The notes under the pieces are model-generated. The model had not been told where the DNA came from. It saw only the letters and a list, made by a program, of their open reading frames with translations, and searched no databases. Shown one piece after another: positions 19,334-28,229 of a stretch of 64,000 nt of DNA (the stretch's first letter is position 1; each line of letters opens with the position of its first letter). Both the position numbers and the translations under genes were made by a program. This DNA comes from Microbulbifer sp. HZ11 (GTDB taxonomy: Bacteria > Pseudomonadota > Gammaproteobacteria > Pseudomonadales > Cellvibrionaceae): positions 1,178,001-1,242,000 of the forward strand of contig NZ_JELR01000002.1 in NCBI RefSeq assembly GCF_000708675.1. Reading direction: 5' to 3'.

Positions 19334-20698
19334 TCAACCCGAAGGGATAGTCAAAGTCTGCCCCACCCGAATCATCGAAGTCTGCATGCCATTGGCCTTC
19401 TTCAGATCTGCAACGGAAATGTTGTAACGAGCAGCAATGCCAGACAGGGTATCACCTCGGGCAATGGTGTGCTTGCGATCGATACGGCTGGCATTCGCCG
19501 CCAGCCAACTGCCTGCCGGTGGGCGGGAGGTGAAGTGGGCTACGATACCTTCGCTGAGCTTCTCCGCCATGCGTCGCTGGAACATCGGGTCACGCAGGCG
19601 ACGGGCTTCCTGGGGGTTGGTGATAAAGCCGGTCTCCACCAAAATCGACGGTACATCCGGGTTGCGCAGTACCGAGAAGTTCGCCTGCTCCACCTTCTTC
19701 TTGTGCAGATGCGTAAAACTGCCCAACGAACTCAATACACTGGTGCCGATATCCAGGCTCGCGTTCATCGTCGCCGTCATCGCCAGATCCAGTAACACCC
19801 CCGCCAGGGTATCGTCCTTGTCACTAAGACTCAGGTCACCCGCACCACCAATCAGATCCGACTCATTTTCCCGCTGGGCCAGGAAACGCGCGGTTTCACT
19901 GGTGGCGCCGCGGGAAGAGACCGCATAGACACCGGCACCGCGGGCGTCTTTGCGCGTGAACGCATCCGCGTGGATGGAAACAAACAGGTCGGCGCGCAAC
20001 TGGCGGCCCTTTTTCACGCGGTCGCGCAGGGGAATGTAGTAGTCACCGGTACGTACCAGCTTGGCGGAAAAGCCCGGATTACTGTCGATGGATTTCTGCA
20101 GATATTTGGAGATCGCCAGCACCACATCTTTTTCCCGCAATCCACCTGGACCGAGGGCGCCGGGGTCTTCGCCGCCGTGACCGGCATCGATGGCGATGAC
20201 GATGTCTTTCTGGCCGCTGACCTGTACCTGCTCGATGGTTTTCTCTTCCACCTTGTCGCGATCGTGCAGGTCGATTACCAGGCGGTCAGGCAGGGCCTCG
20301 TGGCGGCGCAGGGCAAAGCTGCGGGGGTTGACCGGCTGTTTGAGATCCAGCACCACGCGCAGGTCGCGTTTGTTTTTGGTGGCGTGGCGCACGCCGGCAA
20401 TAGGAGTATCGGTCAGCGGTAAGTTATCCACAGCAGCAGAAAGCGTGGCGCCACTCACGTCAATAACCACCCGGTCCGGGTTCTGTAAAGTGAACAGCTT
20501 GTGTTCCGCCGGTCCGTCCAGGTCGAACACCAAGCGGGTGTGATCCGGGGCGCGCCACAGGCGTACCCCCTCGACTTCCGCGCCGACTGCCGGTATTACA
20601 ACCAGCATCGCCAGCAGCGAGAATAAAAATAGATACTGCTTGTGTCCCACCGGCAACCCTGCTCCGATCATTTTTATTGCCCTGTAAATCGTCTGCAC
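19334..20698 (-). CDS. N-acetylmuramoyl-L-alanine amidase, AmiB/AmiC type, with AMIN and LysM domains
   Basis: 454 residues. It cuts the amide bond between MurNAc and the stem peptide during septum splitting. The N-terminus has a signal segment (YLFLFSLLAMLVVIPAVGAE) and an AMIN domain (~residues 41-135: VRLWRAPDHTRLVFDLDG) that targets it to the septum. The Amidase_3 domain has the zinc motifs IAIDAGHGGEDPG, SIHADAF and the catalytic VETGFITN. A single C-terminal LysM (HTIARGDTLSGIAARYNIS) binds glycan. In E. coli amiB occupies this position between tsaE and mutL; activation by an EnvC/NlpD factor is expected from the family. Confidence 0.95.
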   Translation of the reverse strand: MQTIYRAIKMIGAGLPVGHKQYLFLFSLLAMLVVIPAVGAEVEGVRLWRAPDHTRLVFDLDGPAEHKLFTLQNPDRVVIDVSGATLSAAVDNLPLTDTPIAGVRHATKNKRDLRVVLDLKQPVNPRSFALRRHEALPDRLVIDLHDRDKVEEKTIEQVQVSGQKDIVIAIDAGHGGEDPGALGPGGLREKDVVLAISKYLQKSIDSNPGFSAKLVRTGDYYIPLRDRVKKGRQLRADLFVSIHADAFTRKDARGAGVYAVSSRGATSETARFLAQRENESDLIGGAGDLSLSDKDDTLAGVLLDLAMTATMNASLDIGTSVLSSLGSFTHLHKKKVEQANFSVLRNPDVPSILVETGFITNPQEARRLRDPMFQRRMAEKLSEGIVAHFTSRPPAGSWLAANASRIDRKHTIARGDTLSGIAARYNISVADLKKANGMQTSMIRVGQTLTIPSG

Positions 20699-20742
20699 GC
20701 TTTCGGTTTTATTCTGACCTGGTTTCAGTCCTGGTGCAGCGA

Positions 20743-21240
20743 TCAGCTCTCTGCAAACACCGCCTTGCTCAGCACCGAGACACCGGCCTCACTGACTGCA
20801 ATCAATTTTAGCGCGCGACCCGTGTCCTGCAGCCGAATCTCAATCTGCAGATCCGGCGCCGGCAACACGCCCGCACCTCGCTCCGACCACTCCACCAGGC
20901 TCAGGCTACCGGGGCCGAAATAATCCCGCACCCCCATGTATTCCAGTTCTTCCGCATCGCCCAGACGGTACAGGTCGAAGTGATACACCCGCTCTGTGGA
21001 AAACTCGTAGGGTTCCACCAGCGTATAGGTGGGGCTCTTTACCGCGCCGCGATGCCCAAATGCACGCAATACACCGCGGCTGAGGGTGGTTTTTCCAGCG
21101 CCCAGCTGGCCACCGAGAAAAAATACCAGGCCATCGGCCATACCGGTATCCAGGCACGCCTGCCCCAGCGCCTCACCGGCGGCGACGGTAGCCGCCTCGT
21201 CGGCCAGGTACAGTGTTGTTTCCACAGGCTGGTTGTTCAC
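20743..21240 (-). CDS. tsaE: tRNA threonylcarbamoyladenosine synthesis ATPase TsaE
   Basis: 165 residues from a GTG at 21240, ten bases after the nnr stop, with GAGGGGG upstream. The open frame continues into nnr but that extension is not conserved. TsaE binds TsaB-TsaD and uses ATP in making t6A at position 37 of ANN-decoding tRNAs. The P-loop GGQLGAGKTTLSRG, the switch-like KSPTYTLVEPYE and HFDLYRLGDAEELEYMG are family-diagnostic. The tail after residue ~125 is longer than in E. coli TsaE. Confidence 0.95.
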   Translation of the reverse strand: MNNQPVETTLYLADEAATVAAGEALGQACLDTGMADGLVFFLGGQLGAGKTTLSRGVLRAFGHRGAVKSPTYTLVEPYEFSTERVYHFDLYRLGDAEELEYMGVRDYFGPGSLSLVEWSERGAGVLPAPDLQIEIRLQDTGRALKLIAVSEAGVSVLSKAVFAES

Positions 21241-21250
21241 TGCCGCCCCC

Positions 21251-22795
21251 TCAATCGACGAGGGCGCGAATATGCGGCAACAGGTCTGTGGCCAGCAATC
21301 CGCGCAGGCCATCCGCTGCAGCGCGGTTGCCAGCTTCGCCGTGCAACCAGACACCAAGACGCGCCGCTGCCGGCAAATCCATACCCTGGCCAATCAGTGA
21401 GGCGATCACCCCGGTGAGCAAATCACCCATACCACCGGATGCCATGCCCGGGTTACCGGTGTTGATCACATCCACCCCATCGGCGTGGGCAATCACGGTG
21501 CCTGCGCCTTTTAATATCACCACACCGCTGAATTTTTCCTGAATCGCACCCGCTGCCGCCACCGGGTCAGCACTGACCTCGGCATTGGAAATACCCAACA
21601 ATCGCGCGGCCTCGCCAATATGCGGGGTCAACACCCAGTCATCGCGTTTAACACCGGCGAGCACGCGGCCACCGGCGAGGATATTCAGTGCATCGGCGTC
21701 CACTACCAGCGCAGCTTTGGCGCGACCGGCGCGGGCCAGCAGCTGCTCGCTCCACGGGGATTGACCGAGGCCCGGGCCCACGGCGATCACATCCGGGGTT
21801 TCCAGCAGTGGCTCCAGCTCCTGTCCGGACACTACCGGGTGTGCCATCACCTCCGGGCGGCGGGTCAGCGACGCCATTACATGTTCCGGACGCGTGGCCA
21901 GAGAGATGAGGCCACTGCCAGCGCGAGCGGCCGCCTCCGCCGCCATCATCGCCGCGCCACCAAAACCGTGGTCGCCACCGACGATCATTACATGGCCGAA
22001 CTGATTCTTGTAACTGTCCACCGCACGCGCGGGCAGCCGCTTCAGGCTCTCGCCCGTGTGGCGAGTGAGCAGGGACGGCACCTGTGAATAAATCTCTGCG
22101 GCCGCACCCAGGCCTTCAAAAACCACCTCTCCGGTCAGCGCCGGGCCGCGCCCCAGGAACAGGCCCGCCTTGCGGCCGATAAAGGTAACGGTGGCGTCCG
22201 CATGCACCGCACAATCGTCACTTTCGACAAATCCGCTGTCCGCATTCAGGCCGGAAGGCAGATCCACCGCCAGCACCGGCGCACCGGAGCCATTGATATG
22301 TGCAACCGCCGCGTCCATGGGTGCGCGCAGCGCGCCGCTGAAACCGGTGCCCAGCAGGGCATCCACCAACACGGTGTTTTTCTCCGCTGCGGGCATTTCA
22401 TTCAGGCTGTTCACCAATTTCGCGCCCTCGCGCTCGGCAAATCCGTAGGCTTCCAGGGCCTCGCCCTTGAGCTTGTCCGCGGGCACCCCCACAAACACCG
22501 TGACCGGAATCTGACGCTGGGCGGCCAGCCCGGCAATCACATAGCCATCGCCACCGTTATTGCCACCGCCACAGAACACCTGAATCGCGCTCACCTCCGG
22601 CCAGCGGCTGCGCAGGCAATCGAAGGCCGCGCGACCGGCGCGTTTCATCAGCGCAATAGCGGGGATCTGCTGCTGGCTGATCACCAACTGATCCAGCTGG
22701 CGCACGGCCGCGGCGCTGTAGAGTTTCTGCGCTAACTTCTGCGAGGGTTTCTGCGCGCGCGCACCTTCCGCGGTGATAGAGTTTTGGCTATCCAT
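21251..22795 (-). CDS. nnr: Bifunctional NAD(P)H-hydrate epimerase / ADP-dependent hydrate dehydratase
   Basis: 514 residues from the ATG at 22795. It repairs hydrated NADH and NADPH: the N-terminal YjeF_N domain (~20-230; VFCGGGNNGGDGYVIAG, DALLGTGFSG) epimerises the R-hydrate, and the C-terminal ribokinase-like domain (~240-510; SYKNQFGHVMIVGGDHGFGGAAMM, KGAGTVIAHADG, NPGMASGGMGDLLTG) dehydrates the S form with ADP. Both catalytic motifs look intact. It heads the minus-strand cluster and is divergent from queG, with about 130 bases of shared upstream DNA. Confidence 0.96.
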   Translation of the reverse strand: MDSQNSITAEGARAQKPSQKLAQKLYSAAAVRQLDQLVISQQQIPAIALMKRAGRAAFDCLRSRWPEVSAIQVFCGGGNNGGDGYVIAGLAAQRQIPVTVFVGVPADKLKGEALEAYGFAEREGAKLVNSLNEMPAAEKNTVLVDALLGTGFSGALRAPMDAAVAHINGSGAPVLAVDLPSGLNADSGFVESDDCAVHADATVTFIGRKAGLFLGRGPALTGEVVFEGLGAAAEIYSQVPSLLTRHTGESLKRLPARAVDSYKNQFGHVMIVGGDHGFGGAAMMAAEAAARAGSGLISLATRPEHVMASLTRRPEVMAHPVVSGQELEPLLETPDVIAVGPGLGQSPWSEQLLARAGRAKAALVVDADALNILAGGRVLAGVKRDDWVLTPHIGEAARLLGISNAEVSADPVAAAGAIQEKFSGVVILKGAGTVIAHADGVDVINTGNPGMASGGMGDLLTGVIASLIGQGMDLPAAARLGVWLHGEAGNRAAADGLRGLLATDLLPHIRALVD

Positions 22796-22927
22796 AAATC
22801 CGTACTGCTTCCGACTGTGGTCAAATTTTAAACTGTGGCAAAATACCGGCAATTATACCGCCTCAACCCCGGAACCGCCGCACGCGGCCCCGCCAATTTC
22901 ACATTACCCCGGCACAAGCACCACTCC

Positions 22928-24055
22928 ATGACCAATCCCGACCACTCACAGTCTTCCCAAGAAGCCATGGCCGATCTCGTCGGGCAGATCCGCCAGTGGG
23001 GGCGGGAACTGGGTTTTCAGCAGGTGGGCATCACCGACTGTGAATTGACCCGGCACGGCGAGCGCCTGCAGGCCTGGCTGGATGCGGGTTATCAGGGAGA
23101 TATGGAGTGGATGGGCACCCACGGGGAAAAGCGCTGGCGACCGGAGCTGCTGGAAGAAGGCACTATTCGGGTGATCAGCGCACGCCTGGACTATTTACCA
23201 CCGGATACCCAGCCGGTGCAGGTACTGAAAGACTCGAACAAGGCGTACGTCTCCCGCTACGCCAACGGCCGCGATTACCACAAATTGATTCGCAAGCGCC
23301 TCGCGCAACTGGCGCAACAGATTGACCGCTATTGCGAGGAGCGCGGTATCGCATCGAAGGGTCGCGCCTTTACCGACAGCGCGCCGGTGATGGAGCGCGC
23401 ACTGGCGGAAAAGGCGGGGCTTGGCTGGATTGGCAAGAACTGTATGGTGATCAACAGCCAGGCGGGCAGCTGGTTTTTCCTCGGTGAAATCTACACCAAT
23501 CTGCCACTGCCGGTGGATGTGAGCGAGCAGCCCAATCAATGTGGCGAGTGTACCGCCTGCCTGAAAGTCTGCCCCACCGATGCCTTTGTCGATGCCTACA
23601 CCCTGGATGCGCGCCGTTGTATTTCTTACCTGACCATTGAGAACAAGGGCCCGATCCCGGAAGAATTCCGCGAGGCCATGGGCAACCGGGTGTTCGGCTG
23701 TGATGACTGCCAGATCATCTGCCCCTGGAACAAGTTCGCCACCCCCACCAGCGAACAGGATTTTCACCCCCGACACGGGCTGGATAGCGGTGCGCTTGTG
23801 CATTTATTCCGCTGGACCGAGGAAGAATTCCTAAAGAAAACGGAAGGTTCGGCGATTCGGCGGATCGGGTTTGAGCGCTGGCAACGGAATCTGGCCGTTG
23901 CTTTGGGCAATGCCGATCCGGCGCCGGAGATTTTCGAGGTTTTGGAGAGTTCGATTGAATCTGCAACGCCGCTGGTCGCAGAACACATTGAGTGGGCCTT
24001 GGAGCGCCTGCGTAGTGGGCGGCGGCGAAAACGGAAGATCAAACGGGCTTCTTAG
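22928..24055 (+). CDS. queG: Epoxyqueuosine reductase
   Basis: 375 residues from the ATG at 22928 (MTNPDHSQS), since upstream in-frame sequence overlaps the nnr promoter area. QueG makes queuosine in tRNA by reducing epoxyqueuosine, using cobalamin and two [4Fe-4S] clusters. The ferredoxin-type motifs are CGECTACLKVCPTDAF and CDDCQIICPWN. The conserved GWIGKNCMVINSQAGSWFFLGEI and the early GDMEWM are also present. The C-terminal region (ALERLRSGRRRKRKIKRAS) is very basic. Position next to nnr-tsaE is conserved with E. coli. Confidence 0.96.
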   Translation: MTNPDHSQSSQEAMADLVGQIRQWGRELGFQQVGITDCELTRHGERLQAWLDAGYQGDMEWMGTHGEKRWRPELLEEGTIRVISARLDYLPPDTQPVQVLKDSNKAYVSRYANGRDYHKLIRKRLAQLAQQIDRYCEERGIASKGRAFTDSAPVMERALAEKAGLGWIGKNCMVINSQAGSWFFLGEIYTNLPLPVDVSEQPNQCGECTACLKVCPTDAFVDAYTLDARRCISYLTIENKGPIPEEFREAMGNRVFGCDDCQIICPWNKFATPTSEQDFHPRHGLDSGALVHLFRWTEEEFLKKTEGSAIRRIGFERWQRNLAVALGNADPAPEIFEVLESSIESATPLVAEHIEWALERLRSGRRRKRKIKRAS

Positions 24056-24098
24056 TAACTTTCTGGTTCGGTGGTATTGGGTGCTCTGTTTTTGCTTT

Positions 24099-24206
24099 GG
24101 TGGCGGCCAGGCACCGGGGGCGGGGTTTCAGGACCGCTGTGAACCCATCCCTGGGCGCTGCGGCGCAAACATCCTGTTTGCGACGCTCCTGAAAACCCGC
24201 CCCCGG
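24099..24206 (-). repeat. Palindromic element, copy C1
   Basis: Arms 24114-24133 and 24187-24206 pair over 20 bp with one mismatch (CCGGGGGCGGGGTTTCAGGA). The core is a shortened version of A/B1: same inner hairpin (GCGCAAACATCCTGTTTGCG), same linker, but lacking the GGCGCCTAGCTCGG segment. Tail on the left, facing the 3' end of queG. Confidence 0.88.
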
Positions 24207-24307
24207 CACCTGTCCTTCATATCTCGCTGCAAAGCTTCGCAAGGAATATCGGCGCGGGATTCCGTAAAAGCTTACTGAGCTAAAAACTTGAATTGCAGGT
24301 GGAGTGA

Positions 24308-24415
24308 CGGGGATCTGTTTTCAAAAGCGTCGGCGACAGGAACGTCGCCGACACAGCTTACATGGATGTACTTGCAGCGGTTTTGAAAACAGATCCCCGG
24401 CGCTCCGCCGCCACC
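24308..24415 (+). repeat. Palindromic element, copy C2
   Basis: Arms 24308-24326 and 24381-24399 pair perfectly over 19 bp (CGGGGATCTGTTTTCAAAA). The inner hairpin 24329-24352 has the same stem as B2 with loop AGGAAC. The linker is GGATGTACTTGCAGCGG. Tail CGCTCCGCCGCCACC on the right, facing the 3' end of orn. Confidence 0.9.
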
Positions 24416-24450
24416 AAAGCAAAAACAGAGCACTAAGAAACCACCAAACC

Positions 24451-24993
24451 TCAACTCATACGAAAAAAGTGCTCACGATAGTGCTTAAGCTCATTAATCG
24501 AATCGTGAATATCATCCAGCGCCAGATGCGATGAAGTCTTCTTCACCCCATCCAGCACATCCGGGCGCCAACGCCGAGCCAACTCCTTGACCGAGCTCAC
24601 ATCCAGATTACGGTAGTGAAAGTAGCGCTCCAGCAACGGCATGTATTTCACCAGGAAACGACGATCCTGGCCGATGGAGTTGCCACACATAGGTGAGGCG
24701 CCCTCCGGCACCCACTGGCCGAGAAACTCAATCGTCTCCCGCTCCGCCTGGTGCTCACTGATCTTAGACTCCTTCACCCGGGCCACCAGCCCAGAACCGC
24801 CGTGCTGTTCCGTATTCCAGTCATCCATCGCATTCAGCAGCGCGTCGCTCTGGTGGATCGCCATTACCGGCCCCTCCGCCAGCACATTCAGGCGGGAATC
24901 CGTCACCACCGTCGCGATCTCGATGATGCGCTCCTTCTCGGGATCGAGGCCGGTCATTTCCAGATCGATCCAGATCAGATTATTCTGATCCAC
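24451..24993 (-). CDS. orn: Oligoribonuclease
   Basis: 180 residues. Orn degrades di-ribonucleotides such as pGpG and so completes both RNA decay and c-di-GMP breakdown. The DEDDh exonuclease residues are visible: [21 protein letters not shown] (Asp and Glu of Exo I), [15 protein letters not shown] (Exo II), and [18 protein letters not shown] (Exo III, His and Asp). Length matches the family. It is divergent from rsgA with about 136 bases between starts, the same pairing as in E. coli. Confidence 0.97.
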   Translation of the reverse strand: MDQNNLIWIDLEMTGLDPEKERIIEIATVVTDSRLNVLAEGPVMAIHQSDALLNAMDDWNTEQHGGSGLVARVKESKISEHQAERETIEFLGQWVPEGASPMCGNSIGQDRRFLVKYMPLLERYFHYRNLDVSSVKELARRWRPDVLDGVKKTSSHLALDDIHDSINELKHYREHFFRMS

Positions 24994-25129
24994 AATAGTC
25001 TCCTTAACAGCCGCTGTTCGCGGTGAAATGCCATTTGAATGACGAGTAAAAGTGAGGATAGCGGGGAAGGTACCGCAACCACCTATCGATGCAAGTTATA
25101 ATCCGCCGCTTTCCACAAACCGAACCCTC

Positions 25130-26161
25130 ATGAGCAAGCGCAAACTCAACCGCCGCCAGCAGTGGCGTATCGCCAAAATCCAGCAGGAGCGGGAGGCTCG
25201 CGCGCGCAAACGGGAAGAGAATCTCGACCAGGCCGCCGAAGAGGGCGACCTGGGGCCAGAGCAAACCGGGCTGGTCATCGCCAATTACGGCAGCCAAGTA
25301 CTTGTAGAGAGCGATGCCGACAGCGAGTTGCGACAGCGCTGCCATATTCGCGCCAATATCGACACACTGGTCACCGGCGATAAGGTCGCGTGGAACCCCG
25401 CCACCGGCGAATCCACCGGCGGCCTCGGTGTCGTCGGCGCGCGCCTGCCGCGCCATTCCGAGCTGCAGCGCCCGGACCGCTACGGTGACATGAAGACCGT
25501 CGCCGCCAATATCGACCGCATCCTGATCGTTATCGCCCCCTACCCCGAGCCCTTCGCCAACGCCATCGATCGCTACCTGGTGGCCGCGGAAACCACCGGC
25601 ATCCAGCCGCTGCTGTTGTTGAACAAAATCGACTTGATCGACGACAGCAATCGTGCAGCGCTCGAGGAACTGCTCGCCCCCTATCCCGACTTGGGCTATC
25701 CAGTACTGGAGTTATCCACAAAGACCGGCGAAGGCCTGGACGGACTACTGGAAACCCTCGCTCAGGGCACCAGCGTATTTGTCGGTCAATCCGGCGTCGG
25801 CAAGTCCTCCCTGATCAATGGCCTGCTACCGGGCACCGACGCTCGCACCGGCGCACTTTCGGAAGCCACCGGCAAAGGCACCCACACCACCACCGCCGCG
25901 GAACTGTTTCATCTGCCCAGCGGCGGCGATCTGATAGACTCCCCCGGTATCCGCGAGTTCGGCATCTGGCACATGAGCGAACAGGAGCTTCTGGAAGGCT
26001 ACGTGGAATTCCGCCCGTTTATCGGCCACTGCCGCTTCCGCGACTGCAACCACCAGGGCGAACCCGGCTGCGCCATCCAGCAAGCCTTGGAGCGTGGCGA
26101 CATCAGCCAGCGGCGTATGGACAGCTTCCTGCACCTGCGCAACAGCCTGGAAAGTGAATAA
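25130..26161 (+). CDS. rsgA: Small ribosomal subunit biogenesis GTPase RsgA
   Basis: 343 residues from the ATG at 25130 (MSKRKLNRRQQWRI). RsgA releases RbfA and checks late 30S assembly. It is a circularly permuted GTPase: G4 LLLNKIDLI precedes G1 GQSGVGKSSLIN and G3 DSPGIREF. An OB-fold precedes the G domain, and a C-terminal zinc knuckle (HCRFRDCNHQGEPGC) follows it. The basic N-terminus is typical for 30S binding. The frame opens 78 bases earlier but without conserved sequence. Confidence 0.96.
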   Translation: MSKRKLNRRQQWRIAKIQQEREARARKREENLDQAAEEGDLGPEQTGLVIANYGSQVLVESDADSELRQRCHIRANIDTLVTGDKVAWNPATGESTGGLGVVGARLPRHSELQRPDRYGDMKTVAANIDRILIVIAPYPEPFANAIDRYLVAAETTGIQPLLLLNKIDLIDDSNRAALEELLAPYPDLGYPVLELSTKTGEGLDGLLETLAQGTSVFVGQSGVGKSSLINGLLPGTDARTGALSEATGKGTHTTTAAELFHLPSGGDLIDSPGIREFGIWHMSEQELLEGYVEFRPFIGHCRFRDCNHQGEPGCAIQQALERGDISQRRMDSFLHLRNSLESE

Positions 26162-26191
26162 GCAACCGCCACAGAACATTAGGAACCCCCA

Positions 26192-26998
26192 GTGAGCCAA
26201 ATCCCCCTGATCCTGGAACCGGAGCAACTGGCCCCCCTCCTCGAATACGAGGAAATCCGCGTAATCGACCTGAGCGCCCCAGCCAACTACCACGCCGGCC
26301 ACATCCCCGGCGCCATCGGCCTCCCGTTCCAGGCCCTCATGGCCGGCACCCCGCCCGCGCCGGGCAAACTGCCCTCGGTAGAGCGCCTCACCGAAGTCAT
26401 GCGCGCCATCGGTCTCTCCCCGGAAACCCACATCGTCGCCTGCGACGACGAAGGCGGCGGCTGGGCTGGGCGATTGCTGTGGACCCTCGAAGTGATCGGC
26501 CACAAGAAGTACAGTTACCTCAACGGCGGCATGATCGCGTGGAAAAATGCCGGCCTGCCGCTGACCACCGAAGACGCAACTATCACGCCCAGTAACATTA
26601 ACGTTCAGATCGCCGACGATGCGCCGATGATCGACGCGGAACAGATTCAGCAGCGCCTGAATCAAAACGATCTGCAAGTCTGGGATGCACGTTCACCGGC
26701 GGAATATACCGGCGAGCGTATCGTCGCCATGCGCGGCGGGCATATTCCGGGCGCGATTAATTGTGAATGGACGCAGTTGATGGACCCGCAGCGGGATTTG
26801 CGTATTCGCACCGATGCGAAAGAATTTCTCTCCGCACTCGGCATCAATGGTGAGAAAGAAATTGCCACCCACTGCCAGAGTCACCACCGCTCGGCGTTTA
26901 CCTGGCTGGTGGGAAAATCACTCGGCTTTCCGATCAAGGCCTACCCTGGGTCTTGGAGTGAGTGGGGTAATTTACCGGATACGCCGGTTGAGAGTTGA
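26192..26998 (+). CDS. Rhodanese-domain sulfurtransferase
   Basis: 268 residues, GTG start at 26192 with AGGAA seven bases upstream. It has two rhodanese domains, an inactive N-terminal one (~10-125) and a catalytic C-terminal one (~150-265). The active loop is HCQSHHRSAF, with Cys and the closing Arg in the CxxxxR-type spacing. The family moves sulfane sulfur from thiosulfate or 3-mercaptopyruvate to cyanide or thiol acceptors; the loop does not match the classical CG[S/T]GVT of mercaptopyruvate enzymes, so thiosulfate or another donor is as likely. It lies between rsgA and psd and may be co-transcribed with rsgA. Confidence 0.85.
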   Translation: MSQIPLILEPEQLAPLLEYEEIRVIDLSAPANYHAGHIPGAIGLPFQALMAGTPPAPGKLPSVERLTEVMRAIGLSPETHIVACDDEGGGWAGRLLWTLEVIGHKKYSYLNGGMIAWKNAGLPLTTEDATITPSNINVQIADDAPMIDAEQIQQRLNQNDLQVWDARSPAEYTGERIVAMRGGHIPGAINCEWTQLMDPQRDLRIRTDAKEFLSALGINGEKEIATHCQSHHRSAFTWLVGKSLGFPIKAYPGSWSEWGNLPDTPVES

Positions 26999-27015
26999 TT
27001 CAGTGCCACTGTTCA

Positions 27016-27044
27016 CTGGATTCCCGCTTTCGCGGGAATGACGG
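27016..27044. repeat. Short palindromic repeat, GGATTCCCGC..GCGGGAATG type
   Basis: CTGGATTCCCGCTTTCGCGG continues to a GGAATGACGG end. TTCCCGC and GCGGGAA pair around a TTTC loop. This matches a short hairpin sequence I know to recur in many proteobacterial genomes. It lies 18 bases after the rhodanese stop, so it may act as a 3'-end stem. Single copy in this window. Confidence 0.6.
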
Positions 27045-27170
27045 ATTCATACCTTCTAACGAAGTAAAACGATTAGATGCGAAGGGCAGGTGCCTGACCG
27101 CCACACGACATATCCAGAGCTCCCAAAGGGCCTGGCACCAAACTCAAATAAACGGGACCACCAAACCCAA

Positions 27171-28022
27171 ATGCACCCGAAACTGTTTATCTTCCTGCAA
27201 TACATCACCCCCCAGCACCTGCTCTCGCGCGCGGCTGGCTGGCTCGCAGAAACCCGCATCGGCGGTATCAAAAACCCATTCACCAAATGGTTTGTGGAAA
27301 AATACCAAGTCGACATGAGTGAAGCACTCGAAGAAGACTACACCGCCTACACCTGCTTCAACGACTTCTTCACCCGCGCGCTAAAAGACGGCGCCCGCCC
27401 CATCGTCGAAGGTGAAAACACCATCGCCGGCTGCGCCGATGGCGCCATCAGCCAGCTGGGCGAAATTCACAATGGCAGAATCTTCCAGGCCAAAGGCCAG
27501 AACTACAGCCTGCTCGAACTGGTGGGCGGCGACCCCGAAGTGGCCGCACAATTTACCGGCGGCAAATTCGCAACCGTTTACCTGTCACCAAAAGACTACC
27601 ACCGCGTGCATATGCCTTTAGATGGCGTACTGCAGCGCATGATCTACGTCCCCGGCGAACTCTTTTCGGTAAACACCACCACTGCAGAAAATGTCCCGCG
27701 CCTGTTCGCCCGCAATGAACGTCTCGTGTGTATCTTCGACACCGCCGCCGGCCCCATGGCCATGGTCCTCGTCGGCGCCATGATCGTCGCCGCCATCGAA
27801 ACCGTCTGGGCGGGACAGGTTGCGCCGATCAAACGCCAGATCCGCACCACCCGCTACGACGAACAGAAACCCATCGCGCTGAAAAAAGGCGAGGAAATGG
27901 GTCGCTTTAAACTCGGCTCAACCGTGGTGCTGCTATTTGGTGCCGATAAGGTAAATTGGCTCGAAAGCCTCGCTGCGGAAACCCCGGTGAAAATGGGCGA
28001 GTATTTTGGAGACCTTACTTAA
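27171..28022 (+). CDS. psd: Phosphatidylserine decarboxylase proenzyme
   Basis: 283 residues from the ATG at 27171 ([15 protein letters not shown]). It makes phosphatidylethanolamine at the inner membrane. The pyruvoyl cofactor forms by self-cleavage at LGST ([12 protein letters not shown]), which is intact. Other family boxes: [10 protein letters not shown], the catalytic His in [13 protein letters not shown], and PGELFSVN. The order orn-rsgA-psd is conserved with E. coli. The region just upstream (26999-27170) contains the short GGATTCCCGC repeat; no clear promoter was assigned. Confidence 0.97.
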   Translation: MHPKLFIFLQYITPQHLLSRAAGWLAETRIGGIKNPFTKWFVEKYQVDMSEALEEDYTAYTCFNDFFTRALKDGARPIVEGENTIAGCADGAISQLGEIHNGRIFQAKGQNYSLLELVGGDPEVAAQFTGGKFATVYLSPKDYHRVHMPLDGVLQRMIYVPGELFSVNTTTAENVPRLFARNERLVCIFDTAAGPMAMVLVGAMIVAAIETVWAGQVAPIKRQIRTTRYDEQKPIALKKGEEMGRFKLGSTVVLLFGADKVNWLESLAAETPVKMGEYFGDLT

Positions 28023-28028
28023 GGGACA

Positions 28029-28054
28029 TTCGCGTCCCCAATCCCCGACGCGAA
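28029..28054 (+). terminator. Hairpin after psd
   Basis: TTCGCGTC and GACGCGAA pair over 8 bp around a 10-base loop, immediately after the psd stop and before element D. No T-run, so weak. Confidence 0.3.
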
Positions 28055-28081
28055 GAGCATAAGCCAGCGCTAAGGTGTCGA

Positions 28082-28192
28082 TACCGGGTAGGTGTTTGCG
28101 AGACCTTCTAAAACAGGGACGTTTTAGAAGAGCCCCCATGGATGGGTTCACGGCGTGTCTCGCAAACACCTACCCGGTAGCGGCACCGCCAC
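28082..28192 (+). repeat. Palindromic element, copy D
   Basis: The cleanest copy: arms 28082-28104 and 28157-28179 are perfect complements over 23 bp (TACCGGGTAGGTGTTTGCGA plus GAC). The inner hairpin 28105-28130 abuts the left arm (CTTCTAAAAC, loop AGGGAC, GTTTTAGAAG), then a small CCCAT-GG-ATGGG stem and GGTTCACGGCGT. Tail GCGGCACCGCCAC to 28192. It lies between psd and the MFS gene. Confidence 0.93.
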
Positions 28193-28229
28193 ATAACGTC
28201 GATCACGCGTACCACCAACACATTCGCAA

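Larger units (their letters stand above)
24081..24433. repeat. 26-bp inverted repeats bracketing the C1-C2 pair
   Basis: 24081-24106 (GTGCTCTGTTTTTGCTTTGG plus TGGCGG) and 24408-24433 are perfect reverse complements. They enclose both palindromic elements, so the locus is a 353-bp unit with long inverted ends. The inner ends of these repeats coincide with the element tails (GCCGCCACC). Confidence 0.85.

Noticed and set aside
24039..24242. Possible small gene over element C1
   Set aside because: The peptide comes from the repeat core and similar frames occur at other copies, so it is explained by the repeat.
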